Shown here piece by piece: positions 12,463 through 22,097 of a stretch of DNA of 64,000 nucleotides (its first letter is position 1; each line of letters begins with the position of its first letter). Source of the DNA: Balanoglossus misakiensis (taxonomy: Eukaryota > Hemichordata); NCBI GenBank assembly GCA_040954595.2, contig CM082583.2:3534001-3598000 (forward strand), written 5' to 3'. The position numbers and the translations under genes were made by a program. Below the pieces are notes generated by a model, which did no database searches, had not been told where the DNA came from, and saw only the letters and a program-made list of their open reading frames with translations.

Positions 12463-15400
12463 TTACCTTAGCATTTTTTCTGCTTCGGGATTTTCTACCA
12501 ATAAAACAAGCTTATGAATAGGCCTTTCTAAAATTGTTGCCTTGTCTACTTTCTTACCTTGTCCTTGTTTCGAGAGGTTGGGATCACCCACAAGGATAGT
12601 GACTCTGCGTATCAAACAATCATCATCGCGCAAAGTGTCTATTACTTTTGCAAGTCTCCACTGATTTCTCACAGTGTCATCTTCCTTCAGAAGTACAATA
12701 TCTCCAGCTTCAAGGTTTCTCTTTGTTTCCTGCCACTTCTGTCTGGCCTGTAGATTCTGTAAGTATTCCTTACGCCATCTTGTCCAGAACTCGTTCGCAA
12801 GATACTGAACAGCACGCCATCGTTTCCTGGCATACAGATCTTCTCTGACGAAGTTGCCTGGCGGTGGCAAAATCACATCCGATTTCATAGTCAGCAGCTG
12901 ATTTGGAGTAAGAGGCATCGGTCCAGTAGGGTCGTTCAAGTTTTCTGCTGATAAGGGTCGACTATTCACGATCGCCATTGCTTCGTACATCAGAGTACGA
13001 AGAGACGAAGTGTTCAATCTGGATCCCATCTTTTCCAGAATTCCTGCGAGAACGTTTCTGACCGACCGTATTTGACGTTCCCAAACGCCTCCCATATGAC
13101 TCGAGGAGGGTGAATTGAAAACAAATTCACACTGTCGTTTGGACAACACATCTTTGATTCTTCCTTCGTCGAGAGCTTGCAATCCAAGCTGAAGCTCATT
13201 CCTGGCTCCTACGAAATTGGATCCCCGATCACAACGCAAGTGTCGTACGGGTCCTCTGATAGCGATGAATGTGCGAAGCGAATTCAGAAATGCATCGGTT
13301 GACATTTCTTCGACAACCTCTATGTGTATGGCTCGAAGCGCTAGGCAAGTGAAAATGACACCATATCGTTTCACATCACTGCGGCGTTCCTTCACGACGA
13401 AAGGTCCAAAGCAGTCCATTCCACAATAGGTAAATGGCGGCGATGGCTCGAGACGATCTTTGGGCAAATCTGCCATTCTCTGTGTGTTGGCCTTGCCTCT
13501 GAGTTTCCTACACTGAACACACTTGTGTATATACGAAGCGACTGCTGCGTTGCAGTTGATGATCCAGAATCCACACGATCTGAGTTTGTTCACTGTAATA
13601 CCACGTCCCTGGTGGGCCACTTGCTCATGACACCATCTGATAAGCAGTGCAGTCACGTGGCTCTTTCGAGGTAGAATAATAGGGTGCTTGACATAGTCAG
13701 GCATGGAGGATCTACTCAGTCTGCCTCCAACTCTGAGTATCTGCTGATCATCTAGGTATGGGTTCAATGGGTACAGGTGACTTTTACGTTTCACCATTGA
13801 GGGTTCACTGTCTTCTGAGGTGCGACATTTCAATGACTCTATTTCTTCTTTGAAAGCTTCCTGTTGGGCCCATGCCACGATGGCCATGGTAGCTTTTTGT
13901 CTTGTTTCTCCGGAAGCAATTTCCTTTCGCTTTCCCTTCCCGGATACATAGCGATACAAGGTGGCGAATGCTCCTACAACCTTGTTCCAATCCGAAAATC
14001 GCTCTACACGATGTAACATGGATGACGTTGCAGTCGAGGAAGTCATCAATGTTCTGGTATTCTTTACCTCGGGGTCATCTGCTGACACCTGTGCGTCTAC
14101 CCGAGTGGACAGAGGAAGCTCTTTGTCCCACAAAAAGGCAGGACCTCTAAACCAATTGGACTTCATCAGTCCATCAACGCCGAGTCCACGAGATGCATGA
14201 TCTGCAGGGTTCTCCTCAGTGTGGACATAGCGCCACTGCTCTGGCTGAGATGATTCTTTAATTCTTTGTATGCGATTCGCGACATATATGTGGAAGCGGC
14301 GAGCATCATTTCCTATGTAGCCGAGTACCACTTTCGAGTCTGTCCAGTAGAAGTTCTCCATCACTGGGTAATCTAACTCTTTGTTCAGTAGATTGCTGAC
14401 CTGTATAGAGACAACAGCAGCTTGAAGTTCCAATCGAGGAACAGTAATGGGTTTCAAAGGGGCGACTCTAGCCTTTCCCATCACGAGCGAACAATGAATA
14501 TTATCTAGACTGTCGACTAGTCTGATATACGAACACTGCCCATAACCTGTCAGGCTGGCATCCGAGAAGTGGTGAAGCTCAACTTTCTTCACTGGTCCGA
14601 AATGTTGCGGCTTGAAGCACCTTCTTATCTTCAAGTCGTCTAGCTTGGGCAACTCAGCAAGCCATGATTCCCACCTCGGACGTAAATCGTCTGGCAAGGG
14701 ATCATCCCAATCGGTTCCTTTCTTGCACATCTCTTGCAAGATCCGTTTTCCTCGAAGTACGAAAGGTGCGAGAAATCCGAGAGGATCGAAAACAGATGCT
14801 ACTGCCGAAAGTATTCCACGGCGAGAAGGCGAGTGCATCTTGACGATAGGCGAAAAATGGAACGAGTCTGACTCAACGCGCCACTCGATTCCAAGTGCTC
14901 TTTCGATAGGTAGCTCACTGAACGACAAATCCAAATCCTTGACGTTCTTGGCACGCTCTGAAATAGGGACAGATTCCATCGTAGTTCTGTCATTCGATAT
15001 GAACTTGTGCAGACGTAAATTTCCTTCTGCGCAAAGGTTGCGAACATCCTGTATAAGTTGGACAGCCTCTGATGCCGTCTCGAGACTATGGAGACCATCA
15101 TCAACATAGAAATTCTTTGCGACGAAATCTACTGCACTCTTACCATGTTGTGGGTTGTCTTTGGCCACTTGTCGAAGTCCGTAGTTCGCGCATCCCGGCG
15201 AGGACACAGCGCCGAATAGGTGAACATTCATCCTGTAGGTAACTGGTTCCGAGTCGACATTACCATCTCTCCACCAAAGGAATCGGAGATAGTTTCTGTC
15301 ATCTTTCTTGACTCTGAATCTGTGGAACATTCGCTCGATGTCACACATGACTGCGATGTTCTCTTTACGAAAACGACAAAGTACACCGATGAGGGAATTT

Positions 15401-18400
15401 ATCTGATCCGGTCCCTGCAACAAATGATCGTTGAGGCTCGTTCCCTTGAACCTTGCACTACAATCGAACACGACACGAATTTTGTCTGGTTTTTGAGGGT
15501 GATACACCCCATGGTGTGGAATATACCACATCGATCCATCATGTGTATTCTTGTCGTCGACCAGTTCCGCATCTCCTGACGCGATAATGTCTTCCATGAA
15601 GTTTCTGTAGTCGTTCAGATACTTTGGGTTTGACTTGAAGCGCCTTTTCAAGTACTGAAGTCTCTGCTGCGCTATACATCTGTTGTTTGGAAGCGCTGGT
15701 CTATCTTGTCTGAATGGAAGTGGCATTGTATAGAATCCATCTGGTTCTTTCGAAATACCATTTTCCATGATCTTCAAAAATCGAATGTCGTCCTGAGACA
15801 TGGCGGTTTCTTCAACTCTTTGTTCGTTGAAGTCCGATTCGAGAATTCTCACCACGTCCAAAGGGTTGAGGACTTGCTCCTTGGCTGTGGTCTTAAAGGC
15901 ATAACGAACTGCCGACGAATGAGACTCTTCCATACGAAGTCTCTGCTGACTGTCTACACCTGGTTGTAGACCGTCTGGTATCACCCTTGTAAGTACTCTA
16001 TGGGTAAAACTGAAGACATCTTCCCTTTCATCTCGATGTGTAAGATGTCCGACGATGCTCCATCCTAAGTCTGTCTCTACTGCGAATGGCTGATTTCCAC
16101 TGCCTGTGACACAGCTACGAGGTGCTAGGGCTTGAGGACAATCATAACCTATCAACAGACCAACTTCACATTTCTGTTGAGGATGAATACGAGTAGCGAT
16201 TTCTCTAAGATGAGGCCACCCATTGGCCATATCACGAGTGGGTATGTGCGATTTTTCCACTGGTATGTAATCAAGCGAATACGTAGTGGGCAACGGAACT
16301 ATTTTGTCACAGTCAAACCCGCGAACTCTGAGTTTGCGATACTTGTGACAGGCAACAACCTTGTTGCTCGTTGTCATGGTTGTCATACGGAGGTTTGCTG
16401 GCTCAGATGCTGTATGTAGCTGTTCAGCGACATGATCCAACACGAAAGTAGTATCTGACTGTGTGTCCAACAGCGCGTACACTAGAATCTCTCTGTTCGG
16501 TTCTTCGTATCCAGAAATCCACACTGGAACGATCATCGACGAAATAGACTTTCCTCGTGGGCAAGTCACACCATAGCAGTCCGCTTTCTTCGTTTCGGGT
16601 GTGGTTTCTTTTCTGTAGTCTCGCACTGGAGACTGAACAGTGCTCATGGTTTCGTTCATGGACGAGTTAAACATCCTCGGCTGGACAATTTTTTCGTCGG
16701 AATGCAGACTGGTGGGATGTTTCCTACTGCATTTTTTACACACGCCACGGGATTTGCAGTTCTTTGAGATGTGCCCCGTGTTAAGACATCCGAAGCAGTA
16801 ACCGCCCTTTCGAACAAATTCCTGTCTTTCAGACATAGGCGTGGAAGCGAAGCGATAACATTCCTGTATAGCGTGCCCAGTCTTTTTGCAGAAAACACAC
16901 GACTGGTTTACCGCCCCTGGTTTTGCTGTGGTCGAGAGCGTACGTGCACCTTGGGTGCGCCTCCTGGTGCTGGTCGGAGTTTTCTCCGGGTCTCTGTCTG
17001 TTGGGGACCTCAGCGAGCCGATTGAGGTCAATGGGTCACATGCAATATCTGCCTCTTCCTCCATGAAGCAGACAAATCTTTCGAATGGGGGGTATGCGTT
17101 CGTAGCCTTCTTTATTCTTGCTACGATCCTGCTCCATCTGTTTACGAGCCAGTCCGGTAACTTCTGGAGCATTTTCCTATTTTCGTGGATATCGTTCAGC
17201 ACTGCGAGGTCTGGGATATCCTTCATCGCAATCCGGCATTGTTTCAAGAAGTCTGCGAACTTTCGCAATGCCTTCCCGTCCTTGCCGGGGATTCTCGGCC
17301 ATCTTTCAATTTTTTCTCTAAAGGCCTCTGTTACGGCGAAAGAATTACCGTATCGTTCTTCCAGAATGGTTCTTGCCTCTTCGTATGCTCCTTCACTTCG
17401 GAGTAAGAAGCATCCGGCGACTGCTTCCTTAGCAGGTCCACCCAAATACTTCTTCAGGTGATGGATTCTTTCGATTGGTGGGACCCCTCGTGATTCAACT
17501 AAGGTGATGAAAGACGATATCCAATCTGGATAAGAAAGTGGGTCTCCCATGAATATTGGTGGTTCGGGTGTAGCGAGTCTGCTCAAGGACACAGATGTTG
17601 CCAAGGCTTCTGTCAATACCTTGAGGTCTTCTCTGTTCTCCGATGGGCGATATTCATTTGCTGTTGCACGTAGTGTATAATCTTGTGGTTTCGGTTGCGA
17701 CGTCGACGGCTTGGTAGTCGGCGGGGTGACTGGTTCTGCTTTTACAGTACGCGCGGGAATATGAGCAGCGGGTGTCGACTGGCTGATCGGTTCAGTCTTC
17801 ACGACAGGCAACTCGCTTGTCACCGGTGGCAACATAGTCTTCGCTAATGGCAGGTTGTAAAGTAGTTCTTCTCTTTCACAAGCAGCTATCTTCGCTTTCT
17901 CCACATGTAGTTCTCCTACTAATTTCTGTCTTTCTAGCACTCTTTTCCTACGACGTATTTCTGCCTCAGCTTCTTCTTGGCGTCTTCTCTCTTCTGCCAC
18001 AGCTGCCGCTTGTCGTCTTTTTTCTTCTGCCTCTAAGTGTTCCAATTCCTCTTCATGTGCTGTCTCTTCATGTTTTGCTTCGATTTCCGCCTGTAGGGCA
18101 GCTGCCCTGACAGCTGCGTTTCTCCGTACTGATGACGTACTGGAAGAGCTGGATCGTTTGGATGACCTAGAGCTCGACTTTGTGTGATGTGAAGGCACGG
18201 ATCCGAATGAAACTGAGCTATGAGCATCGGCTCGCGCAATCAGTCGCTGTGCATAATTGATGACACTATCCACGCGCAAATTCAAACGATCGACGGCTTT
18301 CAATACATCCTCTAAGGGGGTGTCCGACACGGCGCGTATCTGATCATGAATTTCAATCAAAACAGTGCGCTCGCGCTCTATTTCTTTCAAAATAGTATAT

Positions 18401-18678
18401 ATGTTTTCTACAGACTCTTTGTCGAATATGTCAGGGTTTTTCACAAATGACAACAACCGATTGTGAGTACGCCAGAACTGCTTCTCCAAATCAATTAACT
18501 TACCTTCCCTAGCTTTCTCAGTAAGCTTGGGTACTCGTTCTGATCTGCGTAATGTGTACACATTTTCATCCATTTCAGTTTCATGAATCTCTGCTTTTGT
18601 TACAATTTGATCTGTTTCATCAGGCTTACCTTGATCATCAGCGGTTGGCACTGATTCCTGTGTGTCCTTTTCGGCCAT
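12463..18678 (-). CDS. gag-pol: BEL/Pao Gag-Pol polyprotein
   Basis: A single frame of 2071 residues with no stop or frameshift. The frame is open further upstream, but the extra codon at 18715-18717 is TTG; the first ATG is at 18678 with a strong context (AACTATGG). Regions in order: a charged Glu/Arg-rich predicted coiled coil (about 190-290); a DUF1759-like Gag domain (about 375-530); two CX2CX4HX4C zinc knuckles (first at 594-607, second near 630-645); an aspartic protease with DTQS at 738-741 in place of DTG/DSG; reverse transcriptase with YVDD at 1191-1194; RNase H beginning near D1373; an HHCC zinc-binding segment (about 1650-1710); an integrase core with D1755, D1817 and E1867; and a DUF5641-like tail. 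It supplies capsid and replication enzymes for this element. An intact frame plus matching LTRs makes recent activity plausible. Confidence 0.95.
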   Translation of the reverse strand: MAEKDTQESVPTADDQGKPDETDQIVTKAEIHETEMDENVYTLRRSERVPKLTEKAREGKLIDLEKQFWRTHNRLLSFVKNPDIFDKESVENIYTILKEIERERTVLIEIHDQIRAVSDTPLEDVLKAVDRLNLRVDSVINYAQRLIARADAHSSVSFGSVPSHHTKSSSRSSKRSSSSSTSSVRRNAAVRAAALQAEIEAKHEETAHEEELEHLEAEEKRRQAAAVAEERRRQEEAEAEIRRRKRVLERQKLVGELHVEKAKIAACEREELLYNLPLAKTMLPPVTSELPVVKTEPISQSTPAAHIPARTVKAEPVTPPTTKPSTSQPKPQDYTLRATANEYRPSENREDLKVLTEALATSVSLSRLATPEPPIFMGDPLSYPDWISSFITLVESRGVPPIERIHHLKKYLGGPAKEAVAGCFLLRSEGAYEEARTILEERYGNSFAVTEAFREKIERWPRIPGKDGKALRKFADFLKQCRIAMKDIPDLAVLNDIHENRKMLQKLPDWLVNRWSRIVARIKKATNAYPPFERFVCFMEEEADIACDPLTSIGSLRSPTDRDPEKTPTSTRRRTQGARTLSTTAKPGAVNQSCVFCKKTGHAIQECYRFASTPMSERQEFVRKGGYCFGCLNTGHISKNCKSRGVCKKCSRKHPTSLHSDEKIVQPRMFNSSMNETMSTVQSPVRDYRKETTPETKKADCYGVTCPRGKSISSMIVPVWISGYEEPNREILVYALLDTQSDTTFVLDHVAEQLHTASEPANLRMTTMTTSNKVVACHKYRKLRVRGFDCDKIVPLPTTYSLDYIPVEKSHIPTRDMANGWPHLREIATRIHPQQKCEVGLLIGYDCPQALAPRSCVTGSGNQPFAVETDLGWSIVGHLTHRDEREDVFSFTHRVLTRVIPDGLQPGVDSQQRLRMEESHSSAVRYAFKTTAKEQVLNPLDVVRILESDFNEQRVEETAMSQDDIRFLKIMENGISKEPDGFYTMPLPFRQDRPALPNNRCIAQQRLQYLKRRFKSNPKYLNDYRNFMEDIIASGDAELVDDKNTHDGSMWYIPHHGVYHPQKPDKIRVVFDCSARFKGTSLNDHLLQGPDQINSLIGVLCRFRKENIAVMCDIERMFHRFRVKKDDRNYLRFLWWRDGNVDSEPVTYRMNVHLFGAVSSPGCANYGLRQVAKDNPQHGKSAVDFVAKNFYVDDGLHSLETASEAVQLIQDVRNLCAEGNLRLHKFISNDRTTMESVPISERAKNVKDLDLSFSELPIERALGIEWRVESDSFHFSPIVKMHSPSRRGILSAVASVFDPLGFLAPFVLRGKRILQEMCKKGTDWDDPLPDDLRPRWESWLAELPKLDDLKIRRCFKPQHFGPVKKVELHHFSDASLTGYGQCSYIRLVDSLDNIHCSLVMGKARVAPLKPITVPRLELQAAVVSIQVSNLLNKELDYPVMENFYWTDSKVVLGYIGNDARRFHIYVANRIQRIKESSQPEQWRYVHTEENPADHASRGLGVDGLMKSNWFRGPAFLWDKELPLSTRVDAQVSADDPEVKNTRTLMTSSTATSSMLHRVERFSDWNKVVGAFATLYRYVSGKGKRKEIASGETRQKATMAIVAWAQQEAFKEEIESLKCRTSEDSEPSMVKRKSHLYPLNPYLDDQQILRVGGRLSRSSMPDYVKHPIILPRKSHVTALLIRWCHEQVAHQGRGITVNKLRSCGFWIINCNAAVASYIHKCVQCRKLRGKANTQRMADLPKDRLEPSPPFTYCGMDCFGPFVVKERRSDVKRYGVIFTCLALRAIHIEVVEEMSTDAFLNSLRTFIAIRGPVRHLRCDRGSNFVGARNELQLGLQALDEGRIKDVLSKRQCEFVFNSPSSSHMGGVWERQIRSVRNVLAGILEKMGSRLNTSSLRTLMYEAMAIVNSRPLSAENLNDPTGPMPLTPNQLLTMKSDVILPPPGNFVREDLYARKRWRAVQYLANEFWTRWRKEYLQNLQARQKWQETKRNLEAGDIVLLKEDDTVRNQWRLAKVIDTLRDDDCLIRRVTILVGDPNLSKQGQGKKVDKATILERPIHKLVLLVENPEAEKMLR

Positions 18679-19368
18679 AGTTGAACTTGGGTGAACACAA
18701 CTAGAGAGCTGAAACAATCACTGTGACTATTCAGTGTAGATACAAATTTGGAAATCTAAACCCGAGGGAGTAATTACACAAGCAATTTGATGCCGGGTAC
18801 TGACAGTGAACAATTTCAAACACTTTGACAAATACAAAACTGTGTGAGTTTCAACAAAGGAGACTCTCTGTATCGCAAAGGCTGATACGAGTGACACTAA
18901 TGTGCACAATTTGGGGACATTGATAAAACTGAATGTTCAAATCACACATGCACACAAGCCAAAATGACAATGAGGAAATGTGCTCAGAGTTCAAAGTTCA
19001 ATATTAATGTTCAAAGTCAATGTTCAATATTCTGTCCTAATTCCGAAGGAGAGTGTCCAGAATGTTCAATCTGCTGCTTCTGTTAACAGTCGCTGAACGT
19101 CTTCACTCTTCTCTGCAGTCTGTAGTCTTCATGGGTTGATTCAACAGTAGGGTAATAGGCGAATACTGGCTGAACCATGTAACAGCGCCCTCGACGACGA
19201 GTCTTCGGATGAACCGATGACGTCACACACAATGATGTAGGACGATAATTTCACCTCCAGATCGAACAGCAATAAAATCGTTGAAAGACTTACGTCCGTT
19301 CCGAGTTCTGTTTCGAAGGTCCGAGTTCCTACTCGCGCTCGAGTTTTTACTAGCGCCCGAGTTTTTAC
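18679..19368 (-). other. 5' leader of the BEL/Pao element
   Basis: Untranslated region between the 5' LTR and the polyprotein ATG. It contains direct repeats of GTAAAAACTCG near 19340-19368 and TTCAAAGTTCAATATT-like repeats near 18990-19030. I cannot place a primer-binding site starting TGG directly after the LTR. Confidence 0.7.
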
Positions 19369-20247
19369 TGTGACCGCCAAAGCTTTTCCGTAATATTCAA
19401 AAGTCAGAGTCGAGTTTCCATATACGGGTCTTCGGTTTATTATCGATAAATCGATCGAGCGATCGCCGAAAGCGACCGTACGAGACTGTACACAATAGTC
19501 GAAAGACTTCGAAAGACGAGATGTGCGCAGACCTCGATGCGAATAGGCCAAATAGACCTCGAGAATGACCGAGACTGATTCGAATAGACCGAGCAAACCG
19601 TGGTACGAATAGACCGAGTAAACCGTAAACCGTAAAAACTGAAACATAAATACAAATACAAAATGTCAAATCGAAAGAATTACATACACGAAAATCGAGA
19701 ATGATTTCAATCGAAAACAGATATGTGCAAGCAACACAGTTCGATGTACGTGACTGATGTAAAAGATGCAGACAACTCGTCAAAGTCTAATTACAATAAA
19801 GTTTCACGAAATACAATTCATATCTGTAAGAATACCGAAAGATATATTACCTCGCTGGCGACTTGTAAAGCCTTGTGGTCGGGAAGTTTCGAAATACGAA
19901 CGAAATATCGAAGGGTGCGAAACGAGAGACGAGGGTGTACTTCACCGTCCCATAGCGAAGTCGAAAACACGAGGTAAAAATGTGTAGTGATATGACAATC
20001 GTAGATGGACTACTTGTAAAACTTTTGGGCGAAATATGGTTTGTCGATGTGTTCACAATGACCTTCAAAGGTACACATAAAGTCACAACATCTTTCTCTG
20101 TGAAAATTAAAAGTCTACAATATCGAAACTCGTAACAAAAAGGGAACTATTTTTATGGAGTAAGGTTTTAAAGCAACAAACTGTTCGTGCATATCCCTCA
20201 TAATTAAAAATACGAAATTCCTTTGTTTTTGCATGGCTTCAGCCACA
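19369..20247 (-). repeat. 5' LTR of the BEL/Pao element
   Basis: Direct repeat of 11479-12357. On the minus strand it starts TGTGGCTGAAGCCATGC and ends with GGCGGTCACA. It should carry the promoter and polyadenylation signals; none was assigned. Confidence 0.95.
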
Positions 20248-20252
20248 CAGGC
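20248..20252. repeat. Target-site duplication, right copy
   Basis: CAGGC, identical to 11474-11478. Confidence 0.9.
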
Positions 20253-20485
20253 CGGTTAGTAACAGGTCTTATTTATACTTCTATTGGGTCTTACGTGATT
20301 AAGAATGATTGTTGTGGCCAATTTAACTATTGGCCTTATCAATGGCTTCGCGTTGTAAATCTGTAAACGGTAGCAAATGAATAGACTTCTGGTATAAATA
20401 AATTTTATCAGAATTTAACTCTGTTTTCCAGATACGTACTACGTCCAGCTATCGTTCTTCCAAGTATTGTAGAAAGGCTGTTCCG

Positions 20486-20926
20486 ATGATTGCCTTGCGG
20501 AACCGACTGGCCAGACGGAATCAAGAACGTCGCCGTAGCTCGGCTTCAGCGAGCGGTTCTGAGTTATTGTTGGAGAGACGTCGTTCGTCGCTGTTAATTG
20601 GTTGTGAGACCAATTCGGCGCCCCCAACGCCACCTGCAAACACCTATACCAATCGAGTCAATCGACGGCACTCGTCCGCTTCAGGTTCGACAGAAAGTAC
20701 CCCGTCTTCGTTGGCTAATAACACTACTTTTGTTTTTCCCTTGCACTCAAGATCCCAGAAGAAGAGGCGATCACTGACATGTAACGCTGTTTGTGGGGAA
20801 GATGATGTGTATAGTGCAACCTCAAGTTTTTCTGCGATAACATTCGTTGTCATATTGGTATTGATGACAGTTGGGTTAGTTTTGATAATTTCAGACTTTG
20901 TTCGACGATTTTGGAAAGAATCGTAA
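20486..20926 (+). CDS. Unknown protein or 3' exon with one C-terminal membrane segment
   Basis: I do not recognise this family. The frame encodes 146 residues from the ATG at 20486. It is rich in Ser, Arg and Thr, with two RRRSS clusters (near 16-19 and 32-35) and a third basic-Ser site near residue 60, all resembling basophilic kinase sites. A single hydrophobic segment of about 21 residues lies near 117-138, followed by a short basic tail (FVRRFWKES), so a tail-anchored or type II membrane protein is possible. The frame is also open upstream to about 20403, and a good acceptor (CTGTTTTCCAG) ends at 20431. It may therefore be the last exon of a longer gene whose upstream exons lie left of the BEL element. 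The codon pattern looks coding, but homology is unproven. Confidence 0.45.
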   Translation: MIALRNRLARRNQERRRSSASASGSELLLERRRSSLLIGCETNSAPPTPPANTYTNRVNRRHSSASGSTESTPSSLANNTTFVFPLHSRSQKKRRSLTCNAVCGEDDVYSATSSFSAITFVVILVLMTVGLVLIISDFVRRFWKES

Positions 20927-22097
20927 AGGAAACATTACGTTGTTGCCAACGTTATCACTTTATAAAAACATTATTTTGGGCTTTATATATGTTTCACTCA
21001 TATAAGTCCGGGTATGTATCACTGCAAAAATACTCTATCTAGTTTAGGATGCCGCATAAGACCATATACACTGAGACACTATACTGTTATAATATGAAGA
21101 AATAACTAACTATAATGTTATAATACCAGTATGAGGAAATATAAACCATTTTTGAACAATAAGAATATAAATTATTATTGTTAATATAACACTGAATCAC
21201 TCTACAGTGTTATAATATGGACAAAGTAATTTGAGCAATGAAATATTAATACGTGTATTGTCAACTCTGAAACTGTTGCCGTAAAGAGGTAATGGTTTGC
21301 GACGATGGTATTTTTTGTCGTGAGGGGGTTAGTGTGAACAACTTACATGTACATGATGTAAAAGTCTTGTCATTTTATTGCAAGAGTACGTGGAGGACTT
21401 GATTACGCATTCCTTTCATTATGATAATGCTTTGACGTTTTGGTAAATTAGCCATTTGCTTTAAAATTTTGAAAACCACTTTTGCCTGAAATTTTACTTC
21501 ATTTCGACGTGGCTTTTTACCATCAAGTTCAAGCTAGTGCAGTTCCGTGGCATTTTTTGTTTGCTTTTGTAATTTTTAGTTATTGTTGATTGTAATACTG
21601 TATGGTATTTTGGAAACAAAAAGTCGCCTTTTCTGTTTTTAAATAAGTCATTTCACACCACTGAGGCGATGTCACACAGTTGCGGACAAGTATTAGTCAA
21701 CCTCACACCCCTCGGCCGTCCCCACCAAATAATGGAACATGCCAAGTTGTAGCCTTGCGTCCATCGGGGCGGATGGGACCGCAATTTTAGGGAAAAAATT
21801 CAGTTTATTTCGGGGCAAGAAACTTTACCCTGTCTACCTCTTCTTCCTAACCGACCCCGGTACGGAGATAGTACCGAGTTTTTTTGGGGCTGGGATCTCA
21901 CCCCATAATGTTACAAAGCGCAATGGGTTATGGGTAAAAGAAATCAACACAGAAGTTGTTGGCCGGGCCAATAAACTTTCGAGGTGAAAACGAGGTTGGG
22001 GAAACCCATTCCTGGTCACCTGATCAGCTGTTTTGGATTACATTGGGCTGGCACGACCGTACGTGGTTGAAACTCACGTGTACCTACTACTCTAACT
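20927..22097. other. Intergenic region upstream of CLN6
   Basis: AT-rich to about 21650, then more GC-balanced. Nothing coding is recognised; the frame at 21739-21987 lacks motifs. The last 100 bp or so are the likely 5' UTR and promoter of CLN6. Confidence 0.4.
22075..22080 (+). promoter_or_regulatory. E-box CACGTG just upstream of the CLN6 start
   Basis: The palindrome CACGTG within CTCACGTGTA lies 18 bases before the CLN6 ATG. TCACGTG is the core of the CLEAR site (GTCACGTGAC) bound by TFEB/MITF factors at lysosomal genes. The match outside the core is poor, so function is an inference. Confidence 0.3.

Larger units (their letters stand above)
11479..20247 (-). mobile_element. Complete BEL/Pao LTR retrotransposon
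   Basis: An 8769-bp element on the minus strand. Two 879-bp direct LTRs start TGTG and end CACA on each strand, are flanked by a perfect CAGGC duplication, and enclose one long Gag-Pol frame plus a polypurine tract next to the 3' LTR. The domain order protease, reverse transcriptase, RNase H, integrase and a C-terminal DUF5641-like region, with a DUF1759-like Gag, identifies the BEL/Pao superfamily. I see no envelope-like frame after integrase. The LTRs show no difference by eye, which implies a recent insertion. The pre-insertion site reads AAATTGCAGGC|CGGTTAG. The element lies antisense to, and about 185 bp upstream of, the splice-acceptor-like site before the coding exon at 20486. Confidence 0.95.

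Noticed and set aside
18679-18717. Extension of the BEL polyprotein 13 codons upstream
   Set aside because: The first codon of the extension is TTG; the ATG at 18678 has a strong context.
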